Shown here: positions 15,445-23,256 of the stretch, in pieces
Layout: every line of letters starts with the position of its first letter
How positions within the stretch are numbered: the first letter of the stretch is position 1
From: Actinomadura sp. KC06
GTDB lineage: Bacteria > Actinomycetota > Actinomycetes > Streptosporangiales > Streptosporangiaceae
Length of the DNA stretch: 33,361 nt
Assembly: GCF_004348735.1 (NCBI RefSeq)
Contig: NZ_SMKT01000101.1
Location: 1-33,361 of the forward strand
Direction of reading: 5' to 3'
Translations under genes and position numbers: made by a program
The notes under the pieces: model-generated
What the model was told of the DNA's origin: nothing
The model's database searches: none
The model's input: the letters and a program-made list of their open reading frames with translations, nothing else

Positions 15445-15568
15445 GACGATCCTCTCCGGGTTGCGGGAGTCTTGCGGGAGCGCTGATCGGTGACTCACGA
15501 TCATGCCCACGGGGCGGGGGATCTCACCCCGCTCGTCTGCGAGAGGCCGTCCCGGTGCGACGAGCGGA

Positions 15569-15871
15569 TCAGTTGTCGCGGCGGGCGGCGAGGACGCGCC
15601 CGAGCGCGGCGGCGGCGGCCGCCGGGTCGGCGCAGGAGGCGATCCGCTCGCCCCAGGCGTAGAAGTAGGACCAGCCGCCGTCCGGCCGTTCCGGGGTGGC
15701 GATGACGCTCTCGTTCAGGGCCGGCGTCCGCGGGTCCGCGACGATCGCGGACGGACGGCGGTCGTGCGGTGCGGCCACCTCGACCGTCCAGCCGCGGGAG
15801 CGCAGCTCGGCGGTGAGGCGTTCCAGATGCCCGAGCGCCTCCTCCGCATCGGTGATCACCTGCACGGACAT
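15569..15871 (-). CDS. Small hypothetical protein
   Basis: 100 aa, soluble. Predicted layout: an N-terminal helix (EEALGHLERLTAELRSRGW), a strand pair (VEVAAPHDRRPSAIVADPR), an aromatic strand (GWSYFYAWGERI) and a C-terminal alanine-rich helix. The start is firm: GGAGG lies 5 nt before the ATG. I do not recognise a family. The YFYAWGERI segment resembles small actinobacterial hypothetical proteins I have seen, without function. It has its own promoter candidate (15937-15965), which overlaps the end of the histidine-kinase region by position only. Confidence 0.75.
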   Translation of the reverse strand: MSVQVITDAEEALGHLERLTAELRSRGWTVEVAAPHDRRPSAIVADPRTPALNESVIATPERPDGGWSYFYAWGERIASCADPAAAAAALGRVLAARRDN

Positions 15872-15936
15872 GATGCCTCCAAGAAATGCGTGAACGAGAG
15901 ACGCGCGAACGGCGCGGGGGGAGTGGAATTGAATTC

Positions 15937-15965
15937 AGTGTCCCGGCGGGTGAGGGAGATCACAA
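15937..15965 (-). promoter_or_regulatory. Candidate promoter of the small hypothetical gene
   Basis: TTGTGA (15960-15965) and GACACT (15937-15942) with 17-nt spacing, about 65 nt before the ATG at 15871. Confidence 0.5.
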
Positions 15966-15970
15966 GCGGT

Positions 15971-16933
15971 TTACGAAAACCCGTACGGTGCGGCCGGGAG
16001 GCGGACGGTGAACACCGCGCCGGCGCCTGGACGGCCGTCCGCGCTGATGGTGCCGCCGTGGCCGTCCACGACCTCGCGGGCGAGGGCGAGACCGAGCCCG
16101 AAACCGGACGGGCCGTCCGGGGCCGGGCCGTCGGGGGAACGGCGGAACAGGCGCTCGGCGTCCCGCGGGTCGAAGCCGTCGCCGTCGTCGCGGACGGTCA
16201 GCTCCACCGCCGCCCGCGTGCGGCGCACCGTCACCTGGACCCGGCCGCCCGGCGGCGTGTGCCGGAGCGCGTTGTCGACCAGCGCGGACAGCACCCGCCG
16301 CAGCGCCGGCTCCGACCCCCGGACGACGAGCCGCCCGCCGTCCCGGCCGACGCCGATCGTCACGCCGCGCTCCAGCGCCCGGGCCGACTCGGCCGCCGCC
16401 AGCTCGCCGGCGAGCGCGCCGAGGTCGACCGGGGCGGACGCGGCCGGGCAGCGTCCGAGCCGGGCCGCGACCAGTACGTCCTCGACGATCTCGCCGAGCT
16501 GGCGGGTGCCGGTGACGAGCCGGTCGACGTCGGCGGTGGCGTCCGTCCCGGTCCGCAGGCGGCGCGCGGCGAGCTGCGCGCGGGTGTGCAGTCGGGTCAG
16601 CGGGGCGCGCAGCTCGTGGCCGACGTCCGCGGCGAACCGGCGGCGGCGGGCGAGGGCGTTCTCCAGGGGCGCGAACGCCCGGCGGGCGATCGCGTGGCCG
16701 GTCAGCAGCGCGACGGGCAGGGCCGCGGCCTCCGCGGCGGCGATTCTCCGGCGGAGCCTGCGCCGGGCGGCGGCGTCGAGGTGGGCCGCCGCCTCGCGGT
16801 AGACGATCGCGCCGAGGGTGGTGAGCAGCAGGACGGCGGCCGCCGCGATCTGGACGGTGACGCGGCGCCGGGCCCGCGCCAGCAGCCGCCGGTCCGGATC
16901 GAGATCCGGCCCTTTCGCGTCCCGCCCCTTCAC
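15971..16933 (-). CDS. Sensor histidine kinase
   Basis: 320 aa. A basic cytoplasmic N-terminus, a transmembrane helix (about 26-45), a very short arginine/alanine-rich loop, a second weakly hydrophobic segment (about 67-80), then the kinase core: H-box FAADVGHELRAPL (H106), N-box LVDNALRHTPPGG, G1 DDGDGFD and G2 GFGLGLAL. No periplasmic sensor domain is visible, so it may sense through the membrane. The GTG at 16933 has GAAGGG upstream; it begins in a DNA repeat encoding KGRD/KGRDA/KGPD. It follows the response regulator by 25 nt and is co-transcribed with it. Signal unknown. Confidence 0.9.
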   Translation of the reverse strand: MKGRDAKGPDLDPDRRLLARARRRVTVQIAAAAVLLLTTLGAIVYREAAAHLDAAARRRLRRRIAAAEAAALPVALLTGHAIARRAFAPLENALARRRRFAADVGHELRAPLTRLHTRAQLAARRLRTGTDATADVDRLVTGTRQLGEIVEDVLVAARLGRCPAASAPVDLGALAGELAAAESARALERGVTIGVGRDGGRLVVRGSEPALRRVLSALVDNALRHTPPGGRVQVTVRRTRAAVELTVRDDGDGFDPRDAERLFRRSPDGPAPDGPSGFGLGLALAREVVDGHGGTISADGRPGAGAVFTVRLPAAPYGFS

Positions 16934-16958
16934 GTCCCGGCCCTTCGCGGCGTGCCGT

Positions 16959-17645
16959 TCACAGCTTGCCCAGGCGGTAGCCCACGCCCCGCACGGTGCG
17001 GACGACGTCCGCGCCGAGCTTGGCGCGCAGGTAGTAGACGTAGGTGTCCACGATCGACTCCGTCCTGGCCTCGTCGAACACCCGCTGCCGCAGCGAGGCG
17101 CGGGTGTGCACCTGGGCGGGGCGGGTCGCAAGCGCCATCAGCAGCCGCGCCTCCCGCCCGGACAGCTCCACGTGCTCGCCGGTCGGCAGGCTGACGAGCC
17201 GGGACCCCGGGTCGAGCCGGCCCGCGCCGAGCGGCAGCACCTGCGCCCGGTCGAGATGCCGGCGGTGCAGCGCCCGGACCCGGGCGAGCAGCTCGTCGAT
17301 CTCGAACGGCTTGACGAGGTAGTCCTCGGCGCCCGCGTCCAGCCCGGCGACCCGGTCGGCGAGCGACCCGTACCCGGTCAGCACGAGCGCGGGCGCGGTG
17401 ATGCCCCGGCCGCGCAGCCGGCGGAGCAGCTCGACGCCGTCGAGCACCGGCAGCCCGCGGTCGATGATCAGTGCGTCGTAGTCCCGGCTCAGCCCGAGAT
17501 GCAGCCCGCGCTGGCCCTCGGCCGCGAGGTCGACCGCGTATCCCTGCTCGGCGAACAGACCGGCGAGCATCCGGGTGAGCTCGCGGTCGTCCTCGACGAT
17601 CAACAGCCGGCGTGGCGGGTCGCCGGGGCCCGTTGGATCGGCCAC
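16959..17645 (-). CDS. OmpR-family response regulator
   Basis: 228 aa: receiver domain with acidic pair VEDD (19-20), phospho-acceptor D62 (IIDRGLP), T90 (VLTGYG) and K112 (VKPFE), then a winged-helix DNA-binding domain ending in RTVRGVGYRLG. It pairs with the kinase immediately downstream. The GTG at 17645 is chosen because GGGAG lies 9 nt upstream and a promoter lies at 17691-17719; the in-frame TTG at 17702 would be upstream of the -10 box and has no ribosome site. Direct TGTCCG repeats at the promoter suggest autoregulation. Confidence 0.9.
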   Translation of the reverse strand: MADPTGPGDPPRRLLIVEDDRELTRMLAGLFAEQGYAVDLAAEGQRGLHLGLSRDYDALIIDRGLPVLDGVELLRRLRGRGITAPALVLTGYGSLADRVAGLDAGAEDYLVKPFEIDELLARVRALHRRHLDRAQVLPLGAGRLDPGSRLVSLPTGEHVELSGREARLLMALATRPAQVHTRASLRQRVFDEARTESIVDTYVYYLRAKLGADVVRTVRGVGYRLGKL

Positions 17646-17685
17646 GGTCCAACGCTCCCACCGCCGCCGCCGGGCGACCAGAGTC

Positions 17686-17719
17686 CGGACAGTATCGGAC
17701 AATTTTCTTTAAATTTGAA
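17686..17719 (-). promoter_or_regulatory. Promoter of the two-component operon with tandem half-sites
   Basis: TTCAAA (17714-17719) and GATACT (17691-17696) at exactly 17 nt, in an AT-rich patch. Two TGTCCG copies (plus-strand CGGACA at 17686-17691 and 17696-17701) flank the -10 with a 10-bp period, the layout of OmpR-type binding sites. Confidence 0.55.
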
Positions 17720-17775
17720 CCGAAGAGGCCCCGTGCTCGTCTTGGCGTGAACGCCCTCGGGGCGCGCCGGGGCCA

Positions 17776-19107
17776 TCAGGCGGCCTGTGCGGCGGCCTCC
17801 TTCTGGTCCGGGACGAGGTCGCGCTCCAGCCGCTCCGGCAGCGCCAGCCGGTAGAGCGGGACGGCGCCCGCGGTCGTGATCACCGCGACGAGCACCAGCA
17901 TCGCGAACAGCTCCCGGGTGATCATGCCCTGCGCCAGCCCGATGTTGATGAAGATGAGGATCATCAGGCCGCGCGCGTTCATCAGCCCGCCGACCGCGTA
18001 GGAGTCGCGCCACCCGAACCCGAGCCCGCGCATCGCGAACGCGCAGCCGAAGTACTTCCCGCAGAACCCCGCCGCCATGATCAGCAGGAAGGCGAGCAGC
18101 ATCGTGGCGCCGGTGATGCCGGCGAGCTCGGTGTTCAGGCCGGAGAAGGCGAAGAACACCGGCAGCAGCAGCGTCGAGACGACGCCCATCATCCGCGCGT
18201 GCAGGGCCTCGCGGAAGGCCGGGTCGCGGGGCATGGCGAGCCCGGCGATGAACCCGCCGAACACCGAGTACACGCCGATCCAGTCGGTGATCCAGCCCGC
18301 CGTCATCGGCACGATGACGACGATGTACAGCGCGGTCGCGCTGAGCGTGCCCGTCCGGGCGACCTCCCGCCCCAGCGGGCGCAGCGCCCGGGCGACCACC
18401 AGCAGCATCACCGCCGCGAACACGGCCGCGAGCGCGATGGTGCGCAGCGCCGAGTCCGAGCCCGTGCCGAGATGCCACGCCGACAGGACGGCGAGCAGGC
18501 ACCACGCCGCCGCGTCGTCGATGGACGCGGCCAGCAGCGACAGCCGTCCGAGCGGCGAGTTCTCCAGGCCCCGCTCGTACAGGATCCTGGCCAGCATCGG
18601 GAAAGCGGTCAGCGACAGCGCGCCACCGACGAACAGCGCGAACTGCCAGCGCCCGACGTCGTCCCGCGAGAGCGTGCCCCACAGCACCGCGCCGGCGGCG
18701 AAGCCGAGCACGAGCGACGGCAGGATCCCGGACAGGGCGAGCAGCGACGCGCGCCGTCCCTCACCCGGCGTCTGGGCGCTATGGTCCAGGCCCGCGCCGA
18801 CGAGGAACATGTAGAGGGTCAGCCCGACGGTGCTCAGGATGTAGAGGATCGGGACGACCTCGTCCGGGAACACCTTCTCCTGCGCGTCCGGCCACACCTG
18901 CCCGAACAGCGTCGGGCCCAGCAGGACGCCGGCGACCATCTCGCCGAGGACGCGTGGCTGGCCGACCGTCCGCGCCAGGCGCCCGCACACGGCGGCGGCG
19001 AGCAGGATGACGATGAGGGCGGGCAGCACCTTCAGCGCCAGGTCGAGGTTCGGATCGACGGGCGCCGCCGCGAGCGCCTCAGCGGGTGCCGCTGCGAGAG
19101 GAAGCAT
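17776..19107 (-). CDS. CPA2-type cation/proton antiporter
   Basis: 443 aa, about 12-13 membrane helices, matching the Na+/H+ exchanger domain of the KefB/NapA-like CPA2 family: GEMVAGVLLGPTLFG near the N-terminus, the acidic core ASIDDAAAWCLLAV with the paired aspartates, GVYSVFGGFIAG and LMNARGLMILI. No C-terminal TrkA/RCK domain, so no nucleotide control is expected. The ATG at 19107 has GGAG at about 8 nt; it overlaps the end of the P450 gene by 29 bp, so it is the last gene of the oxidative operon and translationally linked to it. It may move K+ or Na+ against protons, or export a charged product; the latter is inference. Confidence 0.9.
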   Translation of the reverse strand: MLPLAAAPAEALAAAPVDPNLDLALKVLPALIVILLAAAVCGRLARTVGQPRVLGEMVAGVLLGPTLFGQVWPDAQEKVFPDEVVPILYILSTVGLTLYMFLVGAGLDHSAQTPGEGRRASLLALSGILPSLVLGFAAGAVLWGTLSRDDVGRWQFALFVGGALSLTAFPMLARILYERGLENSPLGRLSLLAASIDDAAAWCLLAVLSAWHLGTGSDSALRTIALAAVFAAVMLLVVARALRPLGREVARTGTLSATALYIVVIVPMTAGWITDWIGVYSVFGGFIAGLAMPRDPAFREALHARMMGVVSTLLLPVFFAFSGLNTELAGITGATMLLAFLLIMAAGFCGKYFGCAFAMRGLGFGWRDSYAVGGLMNARGLMILIFINIGLAQGMITRELFAMLVLVAVITTAGAVPLYRLALPERLERDLVPDQKEAAAQAA

Positions 19108-20479
19108 GATCGGTCTCCAAGTGGGCGAAATGGCGTTCGCAGAGCCGCTGCCGGCGCGCGTCCCACACCATGTAGGTGCCGAGGACGAGCTGGACGAGGC
19201 TGCGCCACACGTCCTCGGCGCGGTCCCGCGCCCACATGAACAGCAGCGCGGCCCGGTGCGTCCAGGCGCGAGGGGCGAGGGGCGCGTGGCGGGGGACGAG
19301 CAGGCACGGCCCCCGGTTGGGCATCGACCTGGTGTGCGCGGCCGACGACGCGAGCGCGTACCGGCGCACGACCTCCCGCGCCGCGACCCGCATCGTGATC
19401 GGCGCGAGCCGCCAGGCCGGGCAGGGCCGGTTCGCGGCGATGCCGAACGGGATGTGGTTGAGGTCCTTGGCGGCCGGCCCGTCGCGGAACCTGTCCGGGT
19501 CGAAACGGCCCGGGTCGGCGAACCCGGCGCGGTGGAACTCGGGGTATCCGAAGCAGAGCACCGAGCCCTCCGGAATGGACGTCCCGTCGTCGAGGTCGAT
19601 GTCGCCGGTGGTGATGCGGTGCGCGACGCCGAACAGCGGGTAGAGCCGCATCGCCTCCTGCATCACCGCGTCGAGGGCGCGGTCGTCGCCGGTGAGCGCG
19701 GTCGCCGCCGCGTCCGGGTGCCGCGCGAGGACCATCAGCAGGTGCGCCATCGCCTCCGACATCTGCACGACGGCCGTGTTGAAGAACGTTCCTTGCAGGT
19801 AGTAGGCGCGTTCCTCGTCGGACAGGCCGCTCGGCAGCGGATGGCGGACGTCGTCCAGCCGCCCGGCGAGGTAGCGGGTCAGGCGGTGGCGGCGGCTCAT
19901 GTGGCGGAGCCCGCAGCACTTCAGCGCGGTGACGACGTCGTCCGCGTTCCCGACGATCAGGTCGCGGGCGGTCCGGGGGCAGGGCTCGCCGAACACCAGC
20001 TCGTAGTAGAACTCGGCCCAGACCGGCATCATCAGGTCGCGCAGCCGAACCAGCCGCGCCGCGTCTCCGCGCCCTGTTCCCTTGCGCAGGTCCTGCTCGC
20101 GCAGGACGCGGGTGACGCAGCGGTGCGCCAGCTCCTCCGCCTCGGCGCGCGGGACGGCGAGGTAGCGGCGCGTCGTCCGGGCGACCTCGTCGTAGCGCTC
20201 GCCCGCCTCCAGATGCTCCTGGTGGACGTGCGCGCCCGGCGACAGCCAGTACCAGAACAGGTCCGACAGCGCGGCGCCCTTGCTCCGCCCGCCCGCCGCC
20301 GGGTGCCCGTAGACCTCCCTGAAGCGTTCCACGCCGATCAGGTCGCCGGGGACGGCGATGCCCTCGTCGCCGTTGATGCGGGCGAACAGGCGTCCGCGCA
20401 GGGACACGATCCGGCCGGGCAGCCACCACGGCAGGCTCAGCACGGCGGCCACCGCGGCGACCGCGATCAGCGCCGTCAC
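19079..20479 (-). CDS. Membrane-anchored non-canonical cytochrome P450
   Basis: 466 aa. An N-terminal hydrophobic anchor (residues 2-20) is followed by a proline-containing linker (PGRIVSLRG), unusual for bacterial P450s. Seen: ExxR in the K-helix (E275, R278) and the heme loop PFGIAANRPCPAW with axial Cys353. The heme loop lacks the usual glycines and has one extra residue before Cys, and the I-helix (LQGTFFNTAVVQMSEAMA, 228-245) lacks the acid-threonine pair used for O2 activation. It may act without classical monooxygenation (isomerase, dehydratase or peroxide-driven), or be specialised. The GTG start overlaps the oxidase stop by 4 nt (GTGA). Partner redoxins are not encoded nearby. Confidence 0.87.
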   Translation of the reverse strand: MTALIAVAAVAAVLSLPWWLPGRIVSLRGRLFARINGDEGIAVPGDLIGVERFREVYGHPAAGGRSKGAALSDLFWYWLSPGAHVHQEHLEAGERYDEVARTTRRYLAVPRAEAEELAHRCVTRVLREQDLRKGTGRGDAARLVRLRDLMMPVWAEFYYELVFGEPCPRTARDLIVGNADDVVTALKCCGLRHMSRRHRLTRYLAGRLDDVRHPLPSGLSDEERAYYLQGTFFNTAVVQMSEAMAHLLMVLARHPDAAATALTGDDRALDAVMQEAMRLYPLFGVAHRITTGDIDLDDGTSIPEGSVLCFGYPEFHRAGFADPGRFDPDRFRDGPAAKDLNHIPFGIAANRPCPAWRLAPITMRVAAREVVRRYALASSAAHTRSMPNRGPCLLVPRHAPLAPRAWTHRAALLFMWARDRAEDVWRSLVQLVLGTYMVWDARRQRLCERHFAHLETDHASSRSGTR

Positions 20480-21591
20480 CACGGCCGCCTCAGCCGCCGC
20501 ACCATGCCCGGCTCGAGGTCGCGGACGGACGCGACCCCGCACAGCGCCAGCGCCTCCTCGACCTCCGCCCGCAGGAGTTCCAGGACGCGGACGGCTCCCC
20601 TCTCGCCGTCCGCGCCCAGGCCCCAGACCACCGGCCGTCCGACCGCGACCGCGTCGGCGCCGAGCGCCAGCGCCTTCAGCACGTCGGTGCCGCGCCGGAC
20701 GCCGCCGTCCAGCAGCACCGGCGCCGCGCCGCCCACCGCGGCCACGATCTCCGGCAGGACGTCGACGGTGGCCGGGACCGTGTCGAGCTGCCGGCCGCCG
20801 TGGTTCGAGACGATCAGCGCCGACACGCCGTGATCGAGCGCCGTCCGGGCGTCGGAGGGGTGCAGGACGCCCTTGAGCACGATCGGAAGGGAGGTCATCC
20901 CGGTGAGCCGCGCGATGTGGTCCCAGGAGATCGCGGGGGAGAACTCGATCGGGCGGACGCGGTCGCCGTCGCGCATGTTCTCGCAGCACAGGCCGTCGGG
21001 GAGGTCGTGGAAGCCGTTGCGCTCGTCCCGTCCGCGCGTGCCGAAGACCGGCGAGTCGACCGTGACGACCAGCGCGCCGCACCCGGCCGCCTCCGCGCGC
21101 CGGACGAGCGTCTCGGTGAACGCCATGTCCGGCTGGACGAAGAGCTGGAACCACAGCCGGGCCCCCGGCGCGGCGGCGGCCACGTCCTCGACGGCCACGG
21201 TCGAGGCCATGCTCACCATCATGATCGTCTCCGCGGCTGCCGCCGCCCGGGCCGTGGCCCGCTCGCCCTCGGGGTCGGCGAGCCGGTGGAACGCGGTCGG
21301 CGCCACCAGCACCGGCATGGACGCGCTCCCGCCCGGCGCGTCACCGAGCAGCGTGACGCCCAGCTCCGGCTTCTCCGCGCCGCGCAGGACGCGGGGGAGC
21401 AGCGCGAGCCGTCCGAACGCGGCCTCGTTGGCGCGCAGCGTGACCTCGTCGCCCGCGCCGCCCGCGAAGTAGTCGTAGTGCACCGGATCGAGGCGCTCGC
21501 GGGCGGCGGCCTCGAACTCCCGCACGCTCGCCGGCGGCGGTTTCGGCGGGCGCCCGGCGGCCGGTTCCGGCGGTGGGCTTGACGGCCGCAT
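20476..21591 (-). CDS. FMN-dependent alpha-hydroxy-acid oxidase/dehydrogenase
   Basis: 371 aa TIM-barrel flavoprotein of the glycolate oxidase, lactate oxidase and mandelate dehydrogenase family, oxidising an alpha-hydroxy acid to the keto acid. Seen: YDYFAGGAGDE near the N-terminus, VLAPTAFHRLA, the FMN lysine in VLKGVLHPSDA, the catalytic SNHGGRQLD (His base plus substrate-binding Arg), and the phosphate loop DGGVRRGTDVLKALALGADA. The N-terminus is proline-rich. It starts 2 nt after the flavoprotein stop codon and overlaps the P450 start by 4 nt, so all three are translated together. Substrate unknown; the context suggests a biosynthetic hydroxy acid, not lactate catabolism. Confidence 0.92.
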   Translation of the reverse strand: MRPSSPPPEPAAGRPPKPPPASVREFEAAARERLDPVHYDYFAGGAGDEVTLRANEAAFGRLALLPRVLRGAEKPELGVTLLGDAPGGSASMPVLVAPTAFHRLADPEGERATARAAAAAETIMMVSMASTVAVEDVAAAAPGARLWFQLFVQPDMAFTETLVRRAEAAGCGALVVTVDSPVFGTRGRDERNGFHDLPDGLCCENMRDGDRVRPIEFSPAISWDHIARLTGMTSLPIVLKGVLHPSDARTALDHGVSALIVSNHGGRQLDTVPATVDVLPEIVAAVGGAAPVLLDGGVRRGTDVLKALALGADAVAVGRPVVWGLGADGERGAVRVLELLRAEVEEALALCGVASVRDLEPGMVRRLRRPW

Positions 21592-21593
21592 GG

Positions 21594-23168
21594 TCAGACC
21601 GGGGTGGACGCGGTCTGCCGGGCGAAGAACGCCCGCAGCGGCTCGGCGTGGACGTCCTCGGACGTCCACTCGTTCTCCAGGTTCTCGGTGACGTGGTGGA
21701 CGGCCGTCACCGCCCCGTCCCGGTGATGCCGGACGATCGGATGCAGGTAGTGGCCCTCGTGCGCGTTGCCGGAGTCGCTCTGGCTGATCCGCGCGACCGA
21801 GACGTCGAACGGGTCGATCTTGTCGTGGTCGGGCCCGTAGTCCAGCGTGATCGTGAAGAAGCCGCCGGGCCCGGCGGCGGAGACGGGCGCGTCCCGGTAG
21901 TCGGCCGGCACCTCCTCCAGGTAGCGGGCGCCGCCCGCGTCGTCCAGGACGATCATGTCGGCGAGGACGCCGAACTGCTGCCAGAGCGCCGAGCTGCGGT
22001 TGACCCGGGCCAGCACCGCCGCCGCGAGTTCCTTCGGGTCGGTGGTGAGCTTCTGACCAGGCCACTCCGTGGCGTGGTAGCGGTGCTCCATGATGCGGTG
22101 CAGCGCGCGTGTGCCGTAGCGGAAGCCGTGGATGAAGCCGCTGGTCCCGTGCTTGAAGTCGCGTGACTGCGTCAGCGTCCCGGCGAAGAACAGGCCGGGG
22201 ACGTTCACCGACTCGTACGCGGGCGTGAGCGCCGGGAACCTGCCGTTGATCGTCAGCTCCGGGCGGCAGCCGTCGCCGAACACCGAGGCGTCCACGCGGA
22301 ACCCCGTGCAGACGATCACCCGGTCGTACGGGATGTCCTTGGTGACCTCGTCCACGCGGGTGAACGCGACCGTGGCGAGGTAGCCGCCGTCCGGCCGCCG
22401 CTCGATGCGGCGGACCTCGCCGTCCAGGATCGCGTTCTGCGACTTCAGCTGGTAGGTGTCGAGGAAATTGTTGTTGACGGCGCGCAGATGGCCGACGAAG
22501 TGCGTCCGCCACGCCAGCCGGAGGGAGCGCGGCCCGGCGACGTGGATCACCGCGGCCGACTCGATCAGGTTCTCCGCCGTCTCGAACGCGGAGTTCCCCT
22601 TGCCCAGGATCAGGACGCGCTTGTCCACGTACTCGGCGGGGTCGGTGGAATGGTCGCCGTACAGGTCGGCGGTCTCGATGCCCGGAATCGGCGGGACGTT
22701 CGCGCGGGTGAAGCCCGCCGCGATGATCAGCCGTTCGGCCGTCCGGGTCTCGCCCCGGTCGTCGATCACCTGAAAGCGGCCCTGGCCGTCCTTGGTGATG
22801 CTCACGGCCCGGGTGTTGTAGGCGATGTCGAGGTCGCAGCGCTCGGCGAAGTCGCTGAGATAGCGGACCATGTCGTCGGCGGCGGGGAAATAGCGGTCGC
22901 TATAGCGGGTGAACAGCAATTCCGGGTCGTCGGACAGCAGCGAGTTCCAGTCCATACGAAGGTTGAGCTCCGGGTCGTCCGTCCCGGTGTGCTTCTTGTT
23001 GCTGGAGATGAGCTGGCGGTGGCGCGGGAACGTCCGGAAGAACATTCCCGGCGCCGGACCCGCCTCCAGGATCAGATGCCTCCGCCCGGCCTTCTTGAGG
23101 AGGTGGCCCAGCTGCAGGCCGGCCGGCCCGGCGCCGATGACCAGGTAGTCCAGGGGTTGGTTCACCAC
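21594..23168 (-). CDS. FOXRED2-like FAD-dependent oxidoreductase
   Basis: 524 aa. Two dinucleotide-binding folds: IGAGPAGLQLG (FAD, about 11-21) and ILGKGNSAFETAEN (NADPH), as in flavin monooxygenases and N-hydroxylases. Beyond that, blocks FPRHRQLISSNKKHTG, FNLR-type LNLRMDWNSLLS, DDMVRYLSDFAERC, AFETAENLIES and DTYQLKS match, from memory, the eukaryotic ER protein FOXRED2 (ERFAD). No signal peptide or ER signal. A ~120-residue C-terminal extension (GGFFTITLDYGPDHDKIDPF) has no recognised domain. GTG at 23168 is chosen: GGAGG is 5 nt upstream, and the distance to the -10 box then equals that of the adenylating gene. First gene of the coupled oxidase-P450-antiporter operon. Likely oxidises a carbon or nitrogen centre of a small molecule. 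Confidence 0.87.
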   Translation of the reverse strand: MVNQPLDYLVIGAGPAGLQLGHLLKKAGRRHLILEAGPAPGMFFRTFPRHRQLISSNKKHTGTDDPELNLRMDWNSLLSDDPELLFTRYSDRYFPAADDMVRYLSDFAERCDLDIAYNTRAVSITKDGQGRFQVIDDRGETRTAERLIIAAGFTRANVPPIPGIETADLYGDHSTDPAEYVDKRVLILGKGNSAFETAENLIESAAVIHVAGPRSLRLAWRTHFVGHLRAVNNNFLDTYQLKSQNAILDGEVRRIERRPDGGYLATVAFTRVDEVTKDIPYDRVIVCTGFRVDASVFGDGCRPELTINGRFPALTPAYESVNVPGLFFAGTLTQSRDFKHGTSGFIHGFRYGTRALHRIMEHRYHATEWPGQKLTTDPKELAAAVLARVNRSSALWQQFGVLADMIVLDDAGGARYLEEVPADYRDAPVSAAGPGGFFTITLDYGPDHDKIDPFDVSVARISQSDSGNAHEGHYLHPIVRHHRDGAVTAVHHVTENLENEWTSEDVHAEPLRAFFARQTASTPV

Positions 23169-23212
23169 GACACCCTCCACCGCGACGACGATGTGATTGA
23201 ACGGTCAACCCA

Positions 23213-23245
23213 AGTGAAGGCGGCGAATCTCAGAGGTTGATCAGA
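23213..23245 (-). promoter_or_regulatory. Promoter/operator of the FOXRED2-like operon
   Basis: On the minus strand: heptamer TCTGATC, 4 nt, heptamer TCTGAGA (starts 11 bp apart), 9 nt, then TTCACT (-10, 23213-23218), 44 nt before the GTG. 26 of 34 aligned positions match the element upstream of the adenylating gene. Confidence 0.65.
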
Positions 23246-23256
23246 AACGCGAGTCG

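Noticed and set aside
19079..21154. A longer P450 reading frame extending into the oxidase gene
   Set aside because: The extension is low-complexity arginine-rich shadow; the GTG at 20479 overlapping the oxidase stop gives a proper N-terminal anchor.
20476..22512. An open frame suggesting a fusion of the hydroxy-acid oxidase to an N-terminal domain
   Set aside because: The upstream part is the out-of-phase shadow of the FOXRED2-like gene; the oxidase begins at ATG 21591 right after that gene's stop.
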